Shown: positions 7,231-15,625 of the stretch, in pieces
Numbering within the stretch: the first letter of the stretch is position 1
Layout: each line of letters starts with the position of its first letter
Origin: Subtercola boreus
GTDB lineage: Bacteria > Actinomycetota > Actinomycetes > Actinomycetales > Microbacteriaceae
Direction of reading: 5' to 3'
Length of the DNA stretch: 64,000 nucleotides
Assembly: GCF_006716115.1 (NCBI RefSeq)
Contig: NZ_VFOO01000001.1
Coordinates: 2,542,001 to 2,606,000, forward strand
Position numbers and translations under genes: made by a program
Notes under the pieces: generated by a model
What the model saw: the letters and a program-made list of their open reading frames with translations, nothing else
Database searches by the model: none
What the model was told of the DNA's origin: nothing

Positions 7231-9949
7231 CGATTGTCACCGTTCCTGTGGTCGAAACGCCCGCATCGCGGGCCTGGGTCTGGTAGCGGAAGGTCACCTG
7301 GCCGGTGAACCCGGGCTCGGGAGTGAAGGTGAGTGCACCGGTGTCATCGTTGATGACGACCGTGCCGTGCGCGGGCGGGTAGCCCTCGTTGATGCGCCAG
7401 GGCGAGGCCTGCGTCGGGAACACGTCGTTCGAGAGCAGCCCGTGCGCGGCATCCACCGCCAGCACAGTACCGGCGGCAGTGCGGAAGTGGTCGTCGACCG
7501 CCAGAGCTGGGGCGCCGACCGTCACCGTGATTGTGGCGGGCAGACTTCGCCGGCCGGAGGCGTCGGTCGCCACGACGCTGATCGTCGAGTCACCGCGGTA
7601 TGCGGCATCCGGGGTGTAGGTCGTGATGCCCACCGGGCTGATGCTCACCGCACCGTGGTCGGCTGCCACCGTCACGGTCGCACCGGGCGCCAGACACTGC
7701 GCATCGCGGATGACCGTCGCGAGGCCTGCGACGACCACCTGGCGAACGGGCGGCGTCTGGCAGGAGGGCGCCGTCGGTCGCACGTCTGCCGAGGCCACCG
7801 TGCGCGAGCCGTTCACGTCGGCCTGCACCGAGGCCGTGGGCGCCCTGGCCGCGTCGTTCTGCTTCAGATGAAGGGAGAAGTCCGCGGTGTCTCCCGTCGA
7901 GAGGTGGGTGTTCGTGTAGGTGAGAGTGTGGGCGACGTCATCCTTGGCCCGCTTCCAGCCGGTCGGCACGCTGGCTTCGCTTTCGAGGTCGAGATTGTCG
8001 AAACCGAGCATCACCACCGCGCTGCCCGCACTCGACGCAGTGATGCTCAGCCCGTAGACGACTCCGGCGGCACCGCTCGTGACCGTCGCCGGGGCGAGGA
8101 AGCTGTGCGCCGTGGCGACGGCAGGCTGCTCGCTCAAGGCGGGAAGAACCGAGTGCCGGGTCTCGTAGTCGACGCGGACGTCCGGGTGCGCCTGCAGTGC
8201 GGCGCGCACCGAGGCCGGCACAAGCAGCTTCGTCGCGAACGCCGAGGTGTCCGTCAGGAACATCCGCACCCGCGGTTCGGAGCTTCCGGGGTAACCGCCG
8301 TCGAGATAGTGCGGGACGCTGAACAGCTGCCCCATCCGCGGATCCGGCCCACCGAGAGGATCGTATGGTTTCTGGGGTGCGAACGTCATGTCGCCGGCCA
8401 GCACGAGCCGGGTGGAGTCCCAGCCGCGCAGGTTGTCCGCCAGCGAACCGAACACCGCGGTGCGTCCATCCGCGCTGAGCGGCGTCGACCCGTCGGCGAT
8501 CGAATCGCCCTCCCCGGTGCTCGATCCCAGGGTGAAAGGCATCGAGCGAGCATCCGTCGTCCAGTCCTGCGTATTGCGGCGAACGGAGACCGGCTGCATG
8601 TCCTCCGGCCGACCATCCGCGCCCAGCGAGACCCTGTACACGTCGAGCGCGTCGTTGTCGTCGGTGAACTTCTGGCAGCTGCGGCACTCACCGTCGATCC
8701 AGACGAGTGGGCTGATCGACGTGAGCAGGGCGCTGCGCCCGTCGGCAGACACCGCGATTCTGGATGCTCCACCCACCGCCTCGCGCCAGTACCGCGTTCG
8801 CATGGTCGAGGGCGTCACCCCGGTCGAGTCGGCCTTGTCCGGTGCGGCGACGTCGTTCAACATGAGCGACACGCGGTGCGTCTGGCCGGTCGAAATGTCG
8901 CGCGTGTAGGCATCGGACAGATGGGTCGTCTTTGCCATCTCGCCACCAGGAACGAGGTTCGTCGCGTCCGAGATGAACCCGACCACCGTGCCGTCGGCCG
9001 AGAGGGAGGGCAGGTACGAATGGCCGTCGGTCTTCGTGAAGTCGGCCAGAGTGTCCGCCGCGGAGACACTCACCAGTTTCTTCGTGCCTGTCGCGCGGTC
9101 GAGGCGGTAGACGTGGTTCAGCCGTGCGCCCGGGGTGGCCGTCGGCGCGGGTGTCGTGGCCGCGACCCCGATGTTGTCGGCGTCGGAGGTGAAGACGACG
9201 AATCGCCCGTCTGCGGACAGGGCCGGTTGGCCGCTCGATCCGTGGGCGGCGACGAGCGCGCCTGCGTCGGTGATTCCGGATGTCACGTTCGTGACATCCT
9301 TCGTGGCGACGTCGTAGAGCTCCACATTGCCGACCCCTGTGGTCGGCCCGCCGAGGGTGTTGACGCCCGGAACGGAGGACACGAACGCGACATGCTGCCC
9401 GTCGGCCGAGATGACCGCGGACGAACTGCTGCCGTTCCGCACCGCCTCCTTGTCCGCCTCCGCGGAACTCCGGTGCGACGACACCCAGGTCAGTGCGCCC
9501 GTGTCCATGTCTTTGAGCACGACCTGCGTGGCCCCGCCGGGATCTGCCGGCAACACGTTGCGGTCGGTGGTGACGAACGTCACGAACCGACCGTCGGCGG
9601 AGACGGACGCTCCGAACGATGCACCGTCGGCACCATCCGTTCGCGAGTGCGTCGAGACGAGGTGGATCGAGCCGTCCGACGTGCTGCGGCGGTAGACGTG
9701 CTTCTGGTCACCAGTCGCATCGGCCGTGAGCTTGTCGACCGAGTCGAAGACCGTGAAGCGACCGTCACCGGAGATCGAGACGCCGGTGCCGGAACCGGCG
9801 AATGTCGGGCCGGCATACTCCTGCGCGTCGTAGTATGTCCGATCGCCCGGCAACGCGAGGGCAGTGGATGTGGAGAATGCGACAGGCGCGACGACGAGCA
9901 GTGTGGCGCACACGGCGGTCGCGATCAGGGGAGTTCGGGTGGGGAGCAA
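7220..9949 (-). CDS. Large secreted seven-repeat beta-propeller protein with cadherin/Ig-like C-terminus
   Basis: A 909-residue exported protein. After a signal peptide (core about residues 8-28), seven copies of a PD40/TolB-like strand motif of the type SADGRFVxF are spread over the first 500 residues, which fits one seven-bladed propeller. Two Ig/cadherin-like modules fill the C-terminal 180 residues; the last has GLLSNDV and GALTFTPEPGFTGQVTFRY. No sortase motif or C-terminal anchor is visible, so it is probably secreted or loosely wall-bound. The likely role is binding of protein or glycan rather than catalysis. The start is TTG, supported by AAGGA six bases upstream. Its stop overlaps the protease start, which suggests the two proteins work together. 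Confidence 0.82.
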   Translation of the reverse strand: MLPTRTPLIATAVCATLLVVAPVAFSTSTALALPGDRTYYDAQEYAGPTFAGSGTGVSISGDGRFTVFDSVDKLTADATGDQKHVYRRSTSDGSIHLVSTHSRTDGADGASFGASVSADGRFVTFVTTDRNVLPADPGGATQVVLKDMDTGALTWVSSHRSSAEADKEAVRNGSSSSAVISADGQHVAFVSSVPGVNTLGGPTTGVGNVELYDVATKDVTNVTSGITDAGALVAAHGSSGQPALSADGRFVVFTSDADNIGVAATTPAPTATPGARLNHVYRLDRATGTKKLVSVSAADTLADFTKTDGHSYLPSLSADGTVVGFISDATNLVPGGEMAKTTHLSDAYTRDISTGQTHRVSLMLNDVAAPDKADSTGVTPSTMRTRYWREAVGGASRIAVSADGRSALLTSISPLVWIDGECRSCQKFTDDNDALDVYRVSLGADGRPEDMQPVSVRRNTQDWTTDARSMPFTLGSSTGEGDSIADGSTPLSADGRTAVFGSLADNLRGWDSTRLVLAGDMTFAPQKPYDPLGGPDPRMGQLFSVPHYLDGGYPGSSEPRVRMFLTDTSAFATKLLVPASVRAALQAHPDVRVDYETRHSVLPALSEQPAVATAHSFLAPATVTSGAAGVVYGLSITASSAGSAVVMLGFDNLDLESEASVPTGWKRAKDDVAHTLTYTNTHLSTGDTADFSLHLKQNDAARAPTASVQADVNGSRTVASADVRPTAPSCQTPPVRQVVVAGLATVIRDAQCLAPGATVTVAADHGAVSISPVGITTYTPDAAYRGDSTISVVATDASGRRSLPATITVTVGAPALAVDDHFRTAAGTVLAVDAAHGLLSNDVFPTQASPWRINEGYPPAHGTVVINDDTGALTFTPEPGFTGQVTFRYQTQARDAGVSTTGTVTIDVN

Positions 9950-9957
9950 GACGGTCC

Positions 9958-9993
9958 TTCATGGCGGGCACGGTATTCATGGCGGGCACGGTG
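9958..9993. repeat. 18-bp tandem duplication upstream of the propeller gene
   Basis: Two adjacent copies of TTCATGGCGGGCACGGT differ only in their final base. They lie 9-44 bases upstream of the TTG start of the propeller gene, in its probable 5' leader or promoter. Each copy also carries an ATG in another frame on the minus strand. Confidence 0.85.
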
Positions 9994-10097
9994 CCCTCGT
10001 CAAGAAGAGAGACAGAAAGAGCGGATTCATTACGGCCACATCTCCCCCCAGAACGGGTGTCGCCGACGGAGCGGCCGAAAATTCACCCTTCTTCTGA

Positions 10098-10110
10098 TTT
10101 GTGCAAGAAG
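10098..10110 (-). promoter_or_regulatory. Candidate RamB-type operator upstream of its own gene
   Basis: On the minus strand this reads CTTCTTGCACAAA, similar to CTTCTGCAAA found in the aceB upstream region of this window and loosely to the TTTGCAAA core of corynebacterial RamB boxes. The similarity is by eye only and the site is speculative. Confidence 0.25.
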
Positions 10111-10170
10111 TAGAGATCTTGCGCTTGCCGGGGCGGACCGGTTGCCCCGCGCGCGCGACAGGATGAACGC

Positions 10171-11613
10171 ATGCTCGATTCCCTGACCGTCGGTAGACGG
10201 ATCCGCCAGCTCCGTTCCGACCGTGGACTCACGCTCGACGCCCTCGGTTCCGCCATCGGCCGAGCTGCGTCGCAGGTCTCGGTCATCGAGAACGGCAAGC
10301 GGGAACTGAAGCTCGGCGAGATGCAGCGCTTCGCCACGGCGCTGAACGTCACGGTCGACGAACTGCTCAGCGAGGAGGCCCCGAGCCAGCGCGCCGCCCT
10401 CGAGATCGCGCTGGAGCGCATCCAGCGCGGGAAGCTCTACGCCTCTCTCGGCCTGCCCACGGTCGCCGTGCGGAAGGCGCTCAGTGACGAGGCCATCGAG
10501 ACCATCCTGGGCCTCCACGGAGAGCTCGAACGCCTGCACCGGGAACGTGCGGCCACGCCCGAGGAGGCGAGGCGGGCGAATGCCGAGCTCCGCCGCGAGA
10601 TGCGCGCCTGCCACAACTACTTCGGCGGGCTCGAAGCGATCGCGCAGGGGCTGCTCGACGCGGTGGGCCACGAGGGCGGCCCGCTCTCCCAGCGTGTGGC
10701 GGCCGACCTGGCGTCGCACCTCGGGTTCACGCTCCACCATGTGCCCGACCTGCCCGGATCCACCCGGTCGATCACCGACCTCGAGAACGGCCGCATCTAC
10801 ATCCCGCGCGGGCAGAATCCTGACGCCGACCCGCGAACCGTTCTGCTGCAGGCGCTCGCCAGCCACGTGCTCGGCCATGAGGAACCCGGCGACTACAGCG
10901 ACTTCCTGCGGCAGCGGGTGGAGACGAACTACCTCACCGGCGCGCTTCTCGTTCCCGAGTCCGTCGCGGTCGGGTTCCTGCAGCGGGCAAAGGCCCAGCG
11001 CGAACTCTCGGTCGAGGATCTGCGCGACCAGTTCGGAGTCACGTACGAGACGGCGGCCCACCGGTTCACGAACCTGGCGACCGAGCACCTCGGCCTGCCC
11101 GTGCACTTCCTGAAGGTGCACGAGAGCGGAACCGTGGTGAAGGCGTACGCGAACGATGACGTCGTGCTGCCGACGGACGTTCTCGGCGCGGTGGAGGGCC
11201 AGACGGTCTGCCGCTTCTGGAGCGCCCGGCAGGTCTTCGACGCCGAGGACCGGTTCAGCCCGTACCACCAGTACACCGACAAGCCGACGGGCACGTTCTG
11301 GTGCACGTCGCGCATCCAGTCCACCTCCCGCGGGCATTTCTCGGTGAGCGTCGGTACCCCGTTCGCCGACGCGCGCTGGTTCCGCGGCAGGGACACCGTC
11401 AATCGCCATGCGTCGAGCTGCCCCGATCCGTCGTGCTGCCGGAAGCCCCCAGCCGGCCTCACCACCAAGTGGGCCCAGAAGTCCTGGCCGAGCGCACGAC
11501 TGAACACGTCGCTGCTCGCCGTGATGCCGACGGGGGCGTTCCCCGGCGTCGACAGCACAGAGGTGTACGAGTTCCTCGAGCGTCACGCGCCCGCTGGGGA
11601 GGCCATCCTGTGA
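10171..11613 (+). CDS. ramB: RamB-type XRE regulator (HTH, ImmA/IrrE-like, ScfR domains)
   Basis: A 480-residue cytoplasmic regulator. An XRE helix-turn-helix occupies residues 6-66 (LTLDALGSAIGRAASQVSVIE). A degenerate ImmA/IrrE-like region around residues 215-320 has LASHVLGHEE, and a C-terminal short-chain fatty acyl regulator domain contains Cys clusters (CPDPSCC). This order and length match RamB of Corynebacterium and Mycobacterium, which controls acetate and glyoxylate-shunt genes in response to carbon source. Consistent with that, two malate synthase genes lie in this window, although 25 kb away. The gene is divergent from the propeller gene. It overlaps the thioesterase start (GTGA), so both are probably one transcript. 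The symbol is by family resemblance. Confidence 0.82.
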   Translation: MLDSLTVGRRIRQLRSDRGLTLDALGSAIGRAASQVSVIENGKRELKLGEMQRFATALNVTVDELLSEEAPSQRAALEIALERIQRGKLYASLGLPTVAVRKALSDEAIETILGLHGELERLHRERAATPEEARRANAELRREMRACHNYFGGLEAIAQGLLDAVGHEGGPLSQRVAADLASHLGFTLHHVPDLPGSTRSITDLENGRIYIPRGQNPDADPRTVLLQALASHVLGHEEPGDYSDFLRQRVETNYLTGALLVPESVAVGFLQRAKAQRELSVEDLRDQFGVTYETAAHRFTNLATEHLGLPVHFLKVHESGTVVKAYANDDVVLPTDVLGAVEGQTVCRFWSARQVFDAEDRFSPYHQYTDKPTGTFWCTSRIQSTSRGHFSVSVGTPFADARWFRGRDTVNRHASSCPDPSCCRKPPAGLTTKWAQKSWPSARLNTSLLAVMPTGAFPGVDSTEVYEFLERHAPAGEAIL

Positions 11614-12566
11614 CCGGCCCCAGCGACGAGCTCACCCTGCGCTTCCTGGCCTCACCCACCGACGTCGCCAGCATGGGCGGGAAAGTGCACGCCGGCAAAG
11701 TCCTCGAATGGATCGACAAGGCGGCGTACGCCTGCGCGGTCGGCTGGAGCCAGAGCTACTGCGTGACCGCCTATGTCGGCAGCGTCAGTTTCGTCGCTCC
11801 GATCGAGTCGGGAAACCTCGTGGAGGTGCACGCCAAACTGATCTACACCGGAACGTCGAGCATGCACATCCGGGTGAACGTGTCGTCGGCCGACCCGCGA
11901 GTCGGCCTCTACGTGACGTCGACCGACTGCGTGGTGATCTTCGTGGCCGTGGGTCTGGATGCCCGCCCCACCCCGGTACCCGCGTGGACGCCGCAGAGCG
12001 CCGCCGACGTCGAGCTGCACACCGACGCCCTGAACCGCATCGGCGTCAGGGCACGGATCGCGGAGGCGATGAAGGGCCAGGTCTACTCGGATGTCGGCAC
12101 GGCCGAACGCATCACGCTCCGGTTCCCTGCCGCACCGACCGACGTCAACTGGGGCGGCAAGACGCACGGCGGAACGGTCATGCGCTGGATCGACGAGGCG
12201 ACGATCGCCTGCGCCTCGACGTGGAGCGGCCTCGACGCGATCACGGTGTACTCCGGCGGCATCCGTTTCTACCGGCCGATCCCGATCGGCCACCTGGTCG
12301 AGGTCGAAGCCCGCCTCGTGCACACCGGACGGTCGGCGATGCACATCAGCACGCATGTGCGTTCCCGGGACCCGAAGAACCGTGAGTTCGAGTTGACCAC
12401 CCACTGCCTCACCATCGTGGCCGGCCTCGACGACAGGGGCCACACGACCGAGGTTCCCCCGTGGCATCCGGTCTCCGATGAGGATCACGCCCTCGACCGC
12501 CACGCCCGCGAGCTCTCGGACCTGCGGCAGGGCTCCACGAGGCTGCCACCCCTCACCCACGCGTGA
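11610..12566 (+). CDS. Acyl-CoA thioesterase, tandem hotdog domains
   Basis: A 318-residue protein made of two homologous hotdog folds. Each half opens with the same helix pattern (GGKVHAGKVLEWID and GGKTHGGTVMRWIDEA, the latter near residue 185), the layout of BFIT/ACOT-type acyl-CoA hydrolases, which release free acid and CoA. Asp in WID and the neighbouring Gly-rich turn are the usual active-site elements. Translation starts at the GTG overlapping the RamB stop; GGGGAGG lies about eight bases upstream, inside the RamB gene. Coupling to a fatty-acyl-responsive regulator suggests a role in acyl-CoA or free-CoA balance, which is an inference. Confidence 0.88.
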   Translation: MTGPSDELTLRFLASPTDVASMGGKVHAGKVLEWIDKAAYACAVGWSQSYCVTAYVGSVSFVAPIESGNLVEVHAKLIYTGTSSMHIRVNVSSADPRVGLYVTSTDCVVIFVAVGLDARPTPVPAWTPQSAADVELHTDALNRIGVRARIAEAMKGQVYSDVGTAERITLRFPAAPTDVNWGGKTHGGTVMRWIDEATIACASTWSGLDAITVYSGGIRFYRPIPIGHLVEVEARLVHTGRSAMHISTHVRSRDPKNREFELTTHCLTIVAGLDDRGHTTEVPPWHPVSDEDHALDRHARELSDLRQGSTRLPPLTHA

Positions 12567-12595
12567 GGGTTTGTTAGCAACAAGGTGACACCCTC
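12565..12595 (+). terminator. Nested inverted repeat after the thioesterase gene
   Basis: GAGGGT pairs with ACCCTC around an inner palindrome TTGTTAGCAACAA. It begins in the stop codon. There is no U-run, so it may be a factor-dependent end, or an operator for the oxidoreductase gene 125 bases further on. Confidence 0.4.
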
Positions 12596-12719
12596 GTAAC
12601 ATCTTCGTATCAATCGGGCAGCACACTGGGACAGGGGCCCCAGAACTGGGGACGACAGGCACCTTCGATACCTCGCGATCACCAGCGAAGTTGATCCTCA
12701 CCGCAAAGGAGAGCTACCG

Positions 12720-13760
12720 ATGACGCAGCACATGACCGGAGTGAGCGACTTGTCCAATCCACGGGCCGACATCCAGCGGCCCGGCGGGCTGCCCACGAGC
12801 ATGCGCGCCGCGGTCATCGACGAGACCGGCTGCCCCGAGGTGCTGCACGTGAGTGAGGTCGACCTGCCGATCCGGATCAACGCCGAAGTGCTCGTGCGCG
12901 TCGCCGGCGCCGGCGTGAACCCCCTCGACGTCAAGACACGTTCGGGCCGGGGCGTCTCCGCTGCGATCGTCTCCTACCCGTGCATCCTCGGCCAGGACTT
13001 CAGCGGCACCGTCGTCGAGACACCCTACGAGGGGCACCCGCTGAAGGCCGGCGACGAGGTCTACGGCATGCTCAGCGCGCCCCGCGGCCAGGGCTCCTAC
13101 GCCGAGTACGCCGCCGTTCCCGCGATGCAGCTCTGCAAGAAGCCGGGCCGGCTCTCGCTGCTGGAGGCTGCCGGGGTTCCGCTCGCCGCGCTGACCGCGT
13201 GGGGCATGGTGGTGGATGTCGCGAAGGCACACGAGGGCCAGCGCATCCTGATCCATGCCGCCGCGGGCGGGGTCGGCCACTTCGCGGTGCAGTTCGCCGC
13301 CTACTTCGGCGCCTACGTCATCGCCACGTCGTCGGCCCGCAACGCCAGCTGGCTGCGCGAGCTCGGAGCCGCCGAGGTCATCGACTACACCTCGACCCGT
13401 TTCGAGGACGCGGTCTCGCGCGTCGACGTGGTCATCGACCTGATCGGCAACGTGCACGACGACACAGGGACCCGCTCGCTCCAGACCCTCCGGCCCGGCG
13501 GCCTCCTCATCAACGCACCCACGGGGAGCTGGCCGGGTGTCATCGACGACGCCCACGCCCTGGGCCTCCGGGCGACGACCTACAAGGTCTCCCCCGACGC
13601 CTCCACCCTCACGATCATCACGCGCCTGATCAACTCCGGTGACGTGCACGTGCACATCGACGAGGTCTTCGAGCTGTCGGATGCCGCGGAGGCGCACCGT
13701 CGCATGGAGGAGGGCCACACCCGCGGCAAACTCGTGATCAACGTCGCCGAGCAGCTCTAG
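12720..13760 (+). CDS. MDR-family NAD(P)H oxidoreductase (quinone/enone reductase-like)
   Basis: A 346-residue medium-chain dehydrogenase without the structural zinc cysteines. The GroES-like half shows VAGAGVNPLDVK and the nucleotide-binding half AAAGGVGHFAVQF. The closest described group is the RTN4IP1/QOR-type branch, which uses NADPH to reduce quinones or activated double bonds; the substrate is unknown. AAGGAGAG sits about six bases before the ATG. About 28 N-terminal residues precede the fold and look disordered. It lies alone, 153 bases after the thioesterase and convergent with the GNAT gene. Confidence 0.87.
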   Translation: MTQHMTGVSDLSNPRADIQRPGGLPTSMRAAVIDETGCPEVLHVSEVDLPIRINAEVLVRVAGAGVNPLDVKTRSGRGVSAAIVSYPCILGQDFSGTVVETPYEGHPLKAGDEVYGMLSAPRGQGSYAEYAAVPAMQLCKKPGRLSLLEAAGVPLAALTAWGMVVDVAKAHEGQRILIHAAAGGVGHFAVQFAAYFGAYVIATSSARNASWLRELGAAEVIDYTSTRFEDAVSRVDVVIDLIGNVHDDTGTRSLQTLRPGGLLINAPTGSWPGVIDDAHALGLRATTYKVSPDASTLTIITRLINSGDVHVHIDEVFELSDAAEAHRRMEEGHTRGKLVINVAEQL

Positions 13761-13775
13761 GGAGACTCTGCAGGG

Positions 13776-14306
13776 TCAGAGAGCCCTTTCGCGAACGAAG
13801 TCACTCTCCTGCTCGCCGCCCACGAAGAAGGACTTCGTGCCGACCACCCGGAAGCCGCTCTTCTCGTAGAACCGGTTGGCCCGGGCATTCTCGTTGTTCA
13901 CTCCGAGCCAGATTCCGGATGCTCCCCTCTGCTTCACCGCGTCGACGGAGAGTCGCATCAGTTCGGCCGCGATGCCCTGCCCGTGCCGGCCGGCCACGAC
14001 GTAGCACTTGCTGAGCTCCGCCGTCGGGCTGAGGGTCAGCGCGGCAGCGACCTCGGTGTCGGTGGGCGGGCCGAGGATGACCATGGTGTAGCCGACCGGG
14101 AGGCCCTCCGCTTCGGCGAGGAAAAGCATCCGCTGCTCGTCAGCAAGGTATTCGACGAACCGCTCCTCGGTGAGCGTGGCCGCAAGATGTTGTTGGATGC
14201 CGCCGGCTGTCGTGTGCGGCGGGCAGGCGAGCACGAAGGTGGCGGTGGCGACGAGAGAGAGGCGGGCGGCGTCGGCCGGGCCGGCCTGGCGATAGGTGAC
14301 GGGCAT
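13776..14306 (-). CDS. GNAT-family N-acetyltransferase
   Basis: A 176-residue acetyl-CoA-dependent acetyltransferase. Motif A, which binds the pyrophosphate of CoA, is GRHGQGIAAELM with the preceding LSKCYV strand; motif B follows with WLGVNNENARANRFYEKSGF. The acceptor cannot be told from sequence; this subgroup resembles small-molecule or ribosomal-protein-type acetyltransferases. It starts at the ATG whose frame begins MPVTYRQAGP, the usual first beta strand. It follows rplA on the same strand but is separated from it by a strong terminator. Confidence 0.88.
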   Translation of the reverse strand: MPVTYRQAGPADAARLSLVATATFVLACPPHTTAGGIQQHLAATLTEERFVEYLADEQRMLFLAEAEGLPVGYTMVILGPPTDTEVAAALTLSPTAELSKCYVVAGRHGQGIAAELMRLSVDAVKQRGASGIWLGVNNENARANRFYEKSGFRVVGTKSFFVGGEQESDFVRERAL

Positions 14307-14323
14307 CCGCCCAGCTTAAACGA

Positions 14324-14353
14324 CGAAAGGGCCCGCCGAAGCGGACCCTTTCG
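14324..14353 (-). terminator. Rho-independent terminator after rplA
   Basis: CGAAAGGG with a further GC-rich stretch pairs across a CGAA/TTCG tetraloop with CCCTTTCG. The stem is about 13 bp with one mismatch and is followed on the minus strand by TCGTTT. It ends the secE-nusG-rplK-rplA block before the GNAT gene. Confidence 0.85.
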
Positions 14354-14368
14354 TTTGTAACCTGATGC

Positions 14369-15061
14369 CTACGCGAGTGCGTTCACGTCGACGGGGATGC
14401 CCGGACCGAACGTGGTCGAGACGGTGCCCTTGGTGATGTAGCGGCCCTTCGAGGAGGACGGCTTCTGGCGCACGATCTCGTCGAGCGCAGCGCCGACGTT
14501 CTCACGCAGCTGGTCGGGGGTGAAGCTGACCTTGCCGGCGACGAAGTGCACGTTGGAGTGCTTGTCGACGCGGAACTCGATCTTTCCACCCTTGATCTCG
14601 GTGACAGCCTTCGCCACATCGGGCGTGACGGTGCCGGTCTTCGGGTTCGGCATGAGGCCACGCGGGCCGAGAACCTTACCGAGACGACCGACCTTGCCCA
14701 TGAGCTCCGGGGTCGAGACGGCGGCGTCGAACGAGGTGTAGCCAGCGGCCACCTTCTCGATCAGCTCGTCGCCACCGACCTCGTCGGCGCCGGCAGCGAT
14801 GGCTGCGTCGGCCGCGGGGCCCGTTGCGAACACGATGACGCGGGCGGTCTTGCCGGTGCCGTGGGGCAGGATGACGGTGCCGCGCACCATCTGGTCTGCC
14901 TTGCGGGGGTCGACGCCGAGCTTGAGGGCGACCTCAACGGTGCTGTCGAAGTTGGCCGAACCGGTCTCCTTCGCCAGCACGACGGCTTCGGCGGCGGTGT
15001 AGAGCTTGCCTTCTTCGACCTTCGCGGCAGCTGCGCGGTAGGCCTTTGATTTCTGTGCCAT
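14369..15061 (-). CDS. rplA: 50S ribosomal protein L1
   Basis: 230 residues, the normal bacterial length. L1 binds 23S rRNA at the L1 stalk and helps release deacylated tRNA; it also represses its own operon by binding the mRNA. Recognisable blocks are [35 protein letters not shown] and the C-terminal IPVDVNAL. It lies 10 bases after rplK. Confidence 0.98.
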   Translation of the reverse strand: MAQKSKAYRAAAAKVEEGKLYTAAEAVVLAKETGSANFDSTVEVALKLGVDPRKADQMVRGTVILPHGTGKTARVIVFATGPAADAAIAAGADEVGGDELIEKVAAGYTSFDAAVSTPELMGKVGRLGKVLGPRGLMPNPKTGTVTPDVAKAVTEIKGGKIEFRVDKHSNVHFVAGKVSFTPDQLRENVGAALDEIVRQKPSSSKGRYITKGTVSTTFGPGIPVDVNALA

Positions 15062-15071
15062 GAGAGCCTCC

Positions 15072-15503
15072 CTATGCCTCTACCGTGATGCCCATGGAAC
15101 GGGCGGTACCGGCGATGATCTTCGCTGCCTGGTCGAGGTCGTTCGCGTTGAGGTCGACGAACTTCGCCTGGGCGATTTCGCGGACCTGCTCCTTGGTGAG
15201 CTTCGCGACCTTGACGGTGTGCGGCGTTCCGGAACCCTTGGCGACGCCGGCAGCCTTCTTGATGAGCTCGGCGGCGGGCGGGGTCTTCAGGATGAACGTG
15301 AACGAACGGTCTTCGTACACGGTGATCTCGACGGGGATGACGTTGCCACGCTGGTCTTCGGTTGCGGCGTTGTAGGCCTTGCAGAATTCCATGATGTTCA
15401 CGCCGTGCTGTCCCAGCGCCGGCCCGATGGGCGGTGCGGGGTTGGCGGCGCCGGCCTTGATCTGAAGCTTGATCAGACCTGTGACCTTCTTTTTCGGTGC
15501 CAT
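15072..15503 (-). CDS. rplK: 50S ribosomal protein L11
   Basis: 143 residues. L11 forms the GTPase-associated centre with 23S rRNA, is the thiostrepton-site protein, and is needed for RelA-type stringent signalling. Diagnostic stretches are [18 protein letters not shown], the proline-rich switch and the C-terminal [13 protein letters not shown]. It follows nusG after 122 bases that hold a GC-rich hairpin, and it is followed closely by rplA. Confidence 0.98.
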   Translation of the reverse strand: MAPKKKVTGLIKLQIKAGAANPAPPIGPALGQHGVNIMEFCKAYNAATEDQRGNVIPVEITVYEDRSFTFILKTPPAAELIKKAAGVAKGSGTPHTVKVAKLTKEQVREIAQAKFVDLNANDLDQAAKIIAGTARSMGITVEA

Positions 15504-15593
15504 TTTCTTCTCTTCTCATTCGTGCCACCCGGATGGATGGCGCTCCCGAAAGCCGGGATCTTCCCGGAATCGGTGGTTTGTGGGGGGCGTTAC

Positions 15594-15618
15594 CCGCGCC
15601 GCAGAGGCGGCGGCGCGG
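15594..15618 (-). other. GC-rich hairpin between nusG and rplK
   Basis: A 9-bp perfect stem (CCGCGCCGC with GCGGCGCGG) lies just downstream of the nusG stop. No U-tract follows on the minus strand, so it is more likely an RNA-processing or attenuation element than a full terminator. Confidence 0.4.
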
Positions 15619-15625
15619 AATCAGC

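Noticed and set aside
7115-10186. A 1023-codon open frame on the plus strand
   Set aside because: It lies antisense to the propeller and protease genes, is very rich in Arg, Gly and His, and has no family signature; long antisense frames are expected at this GC content.
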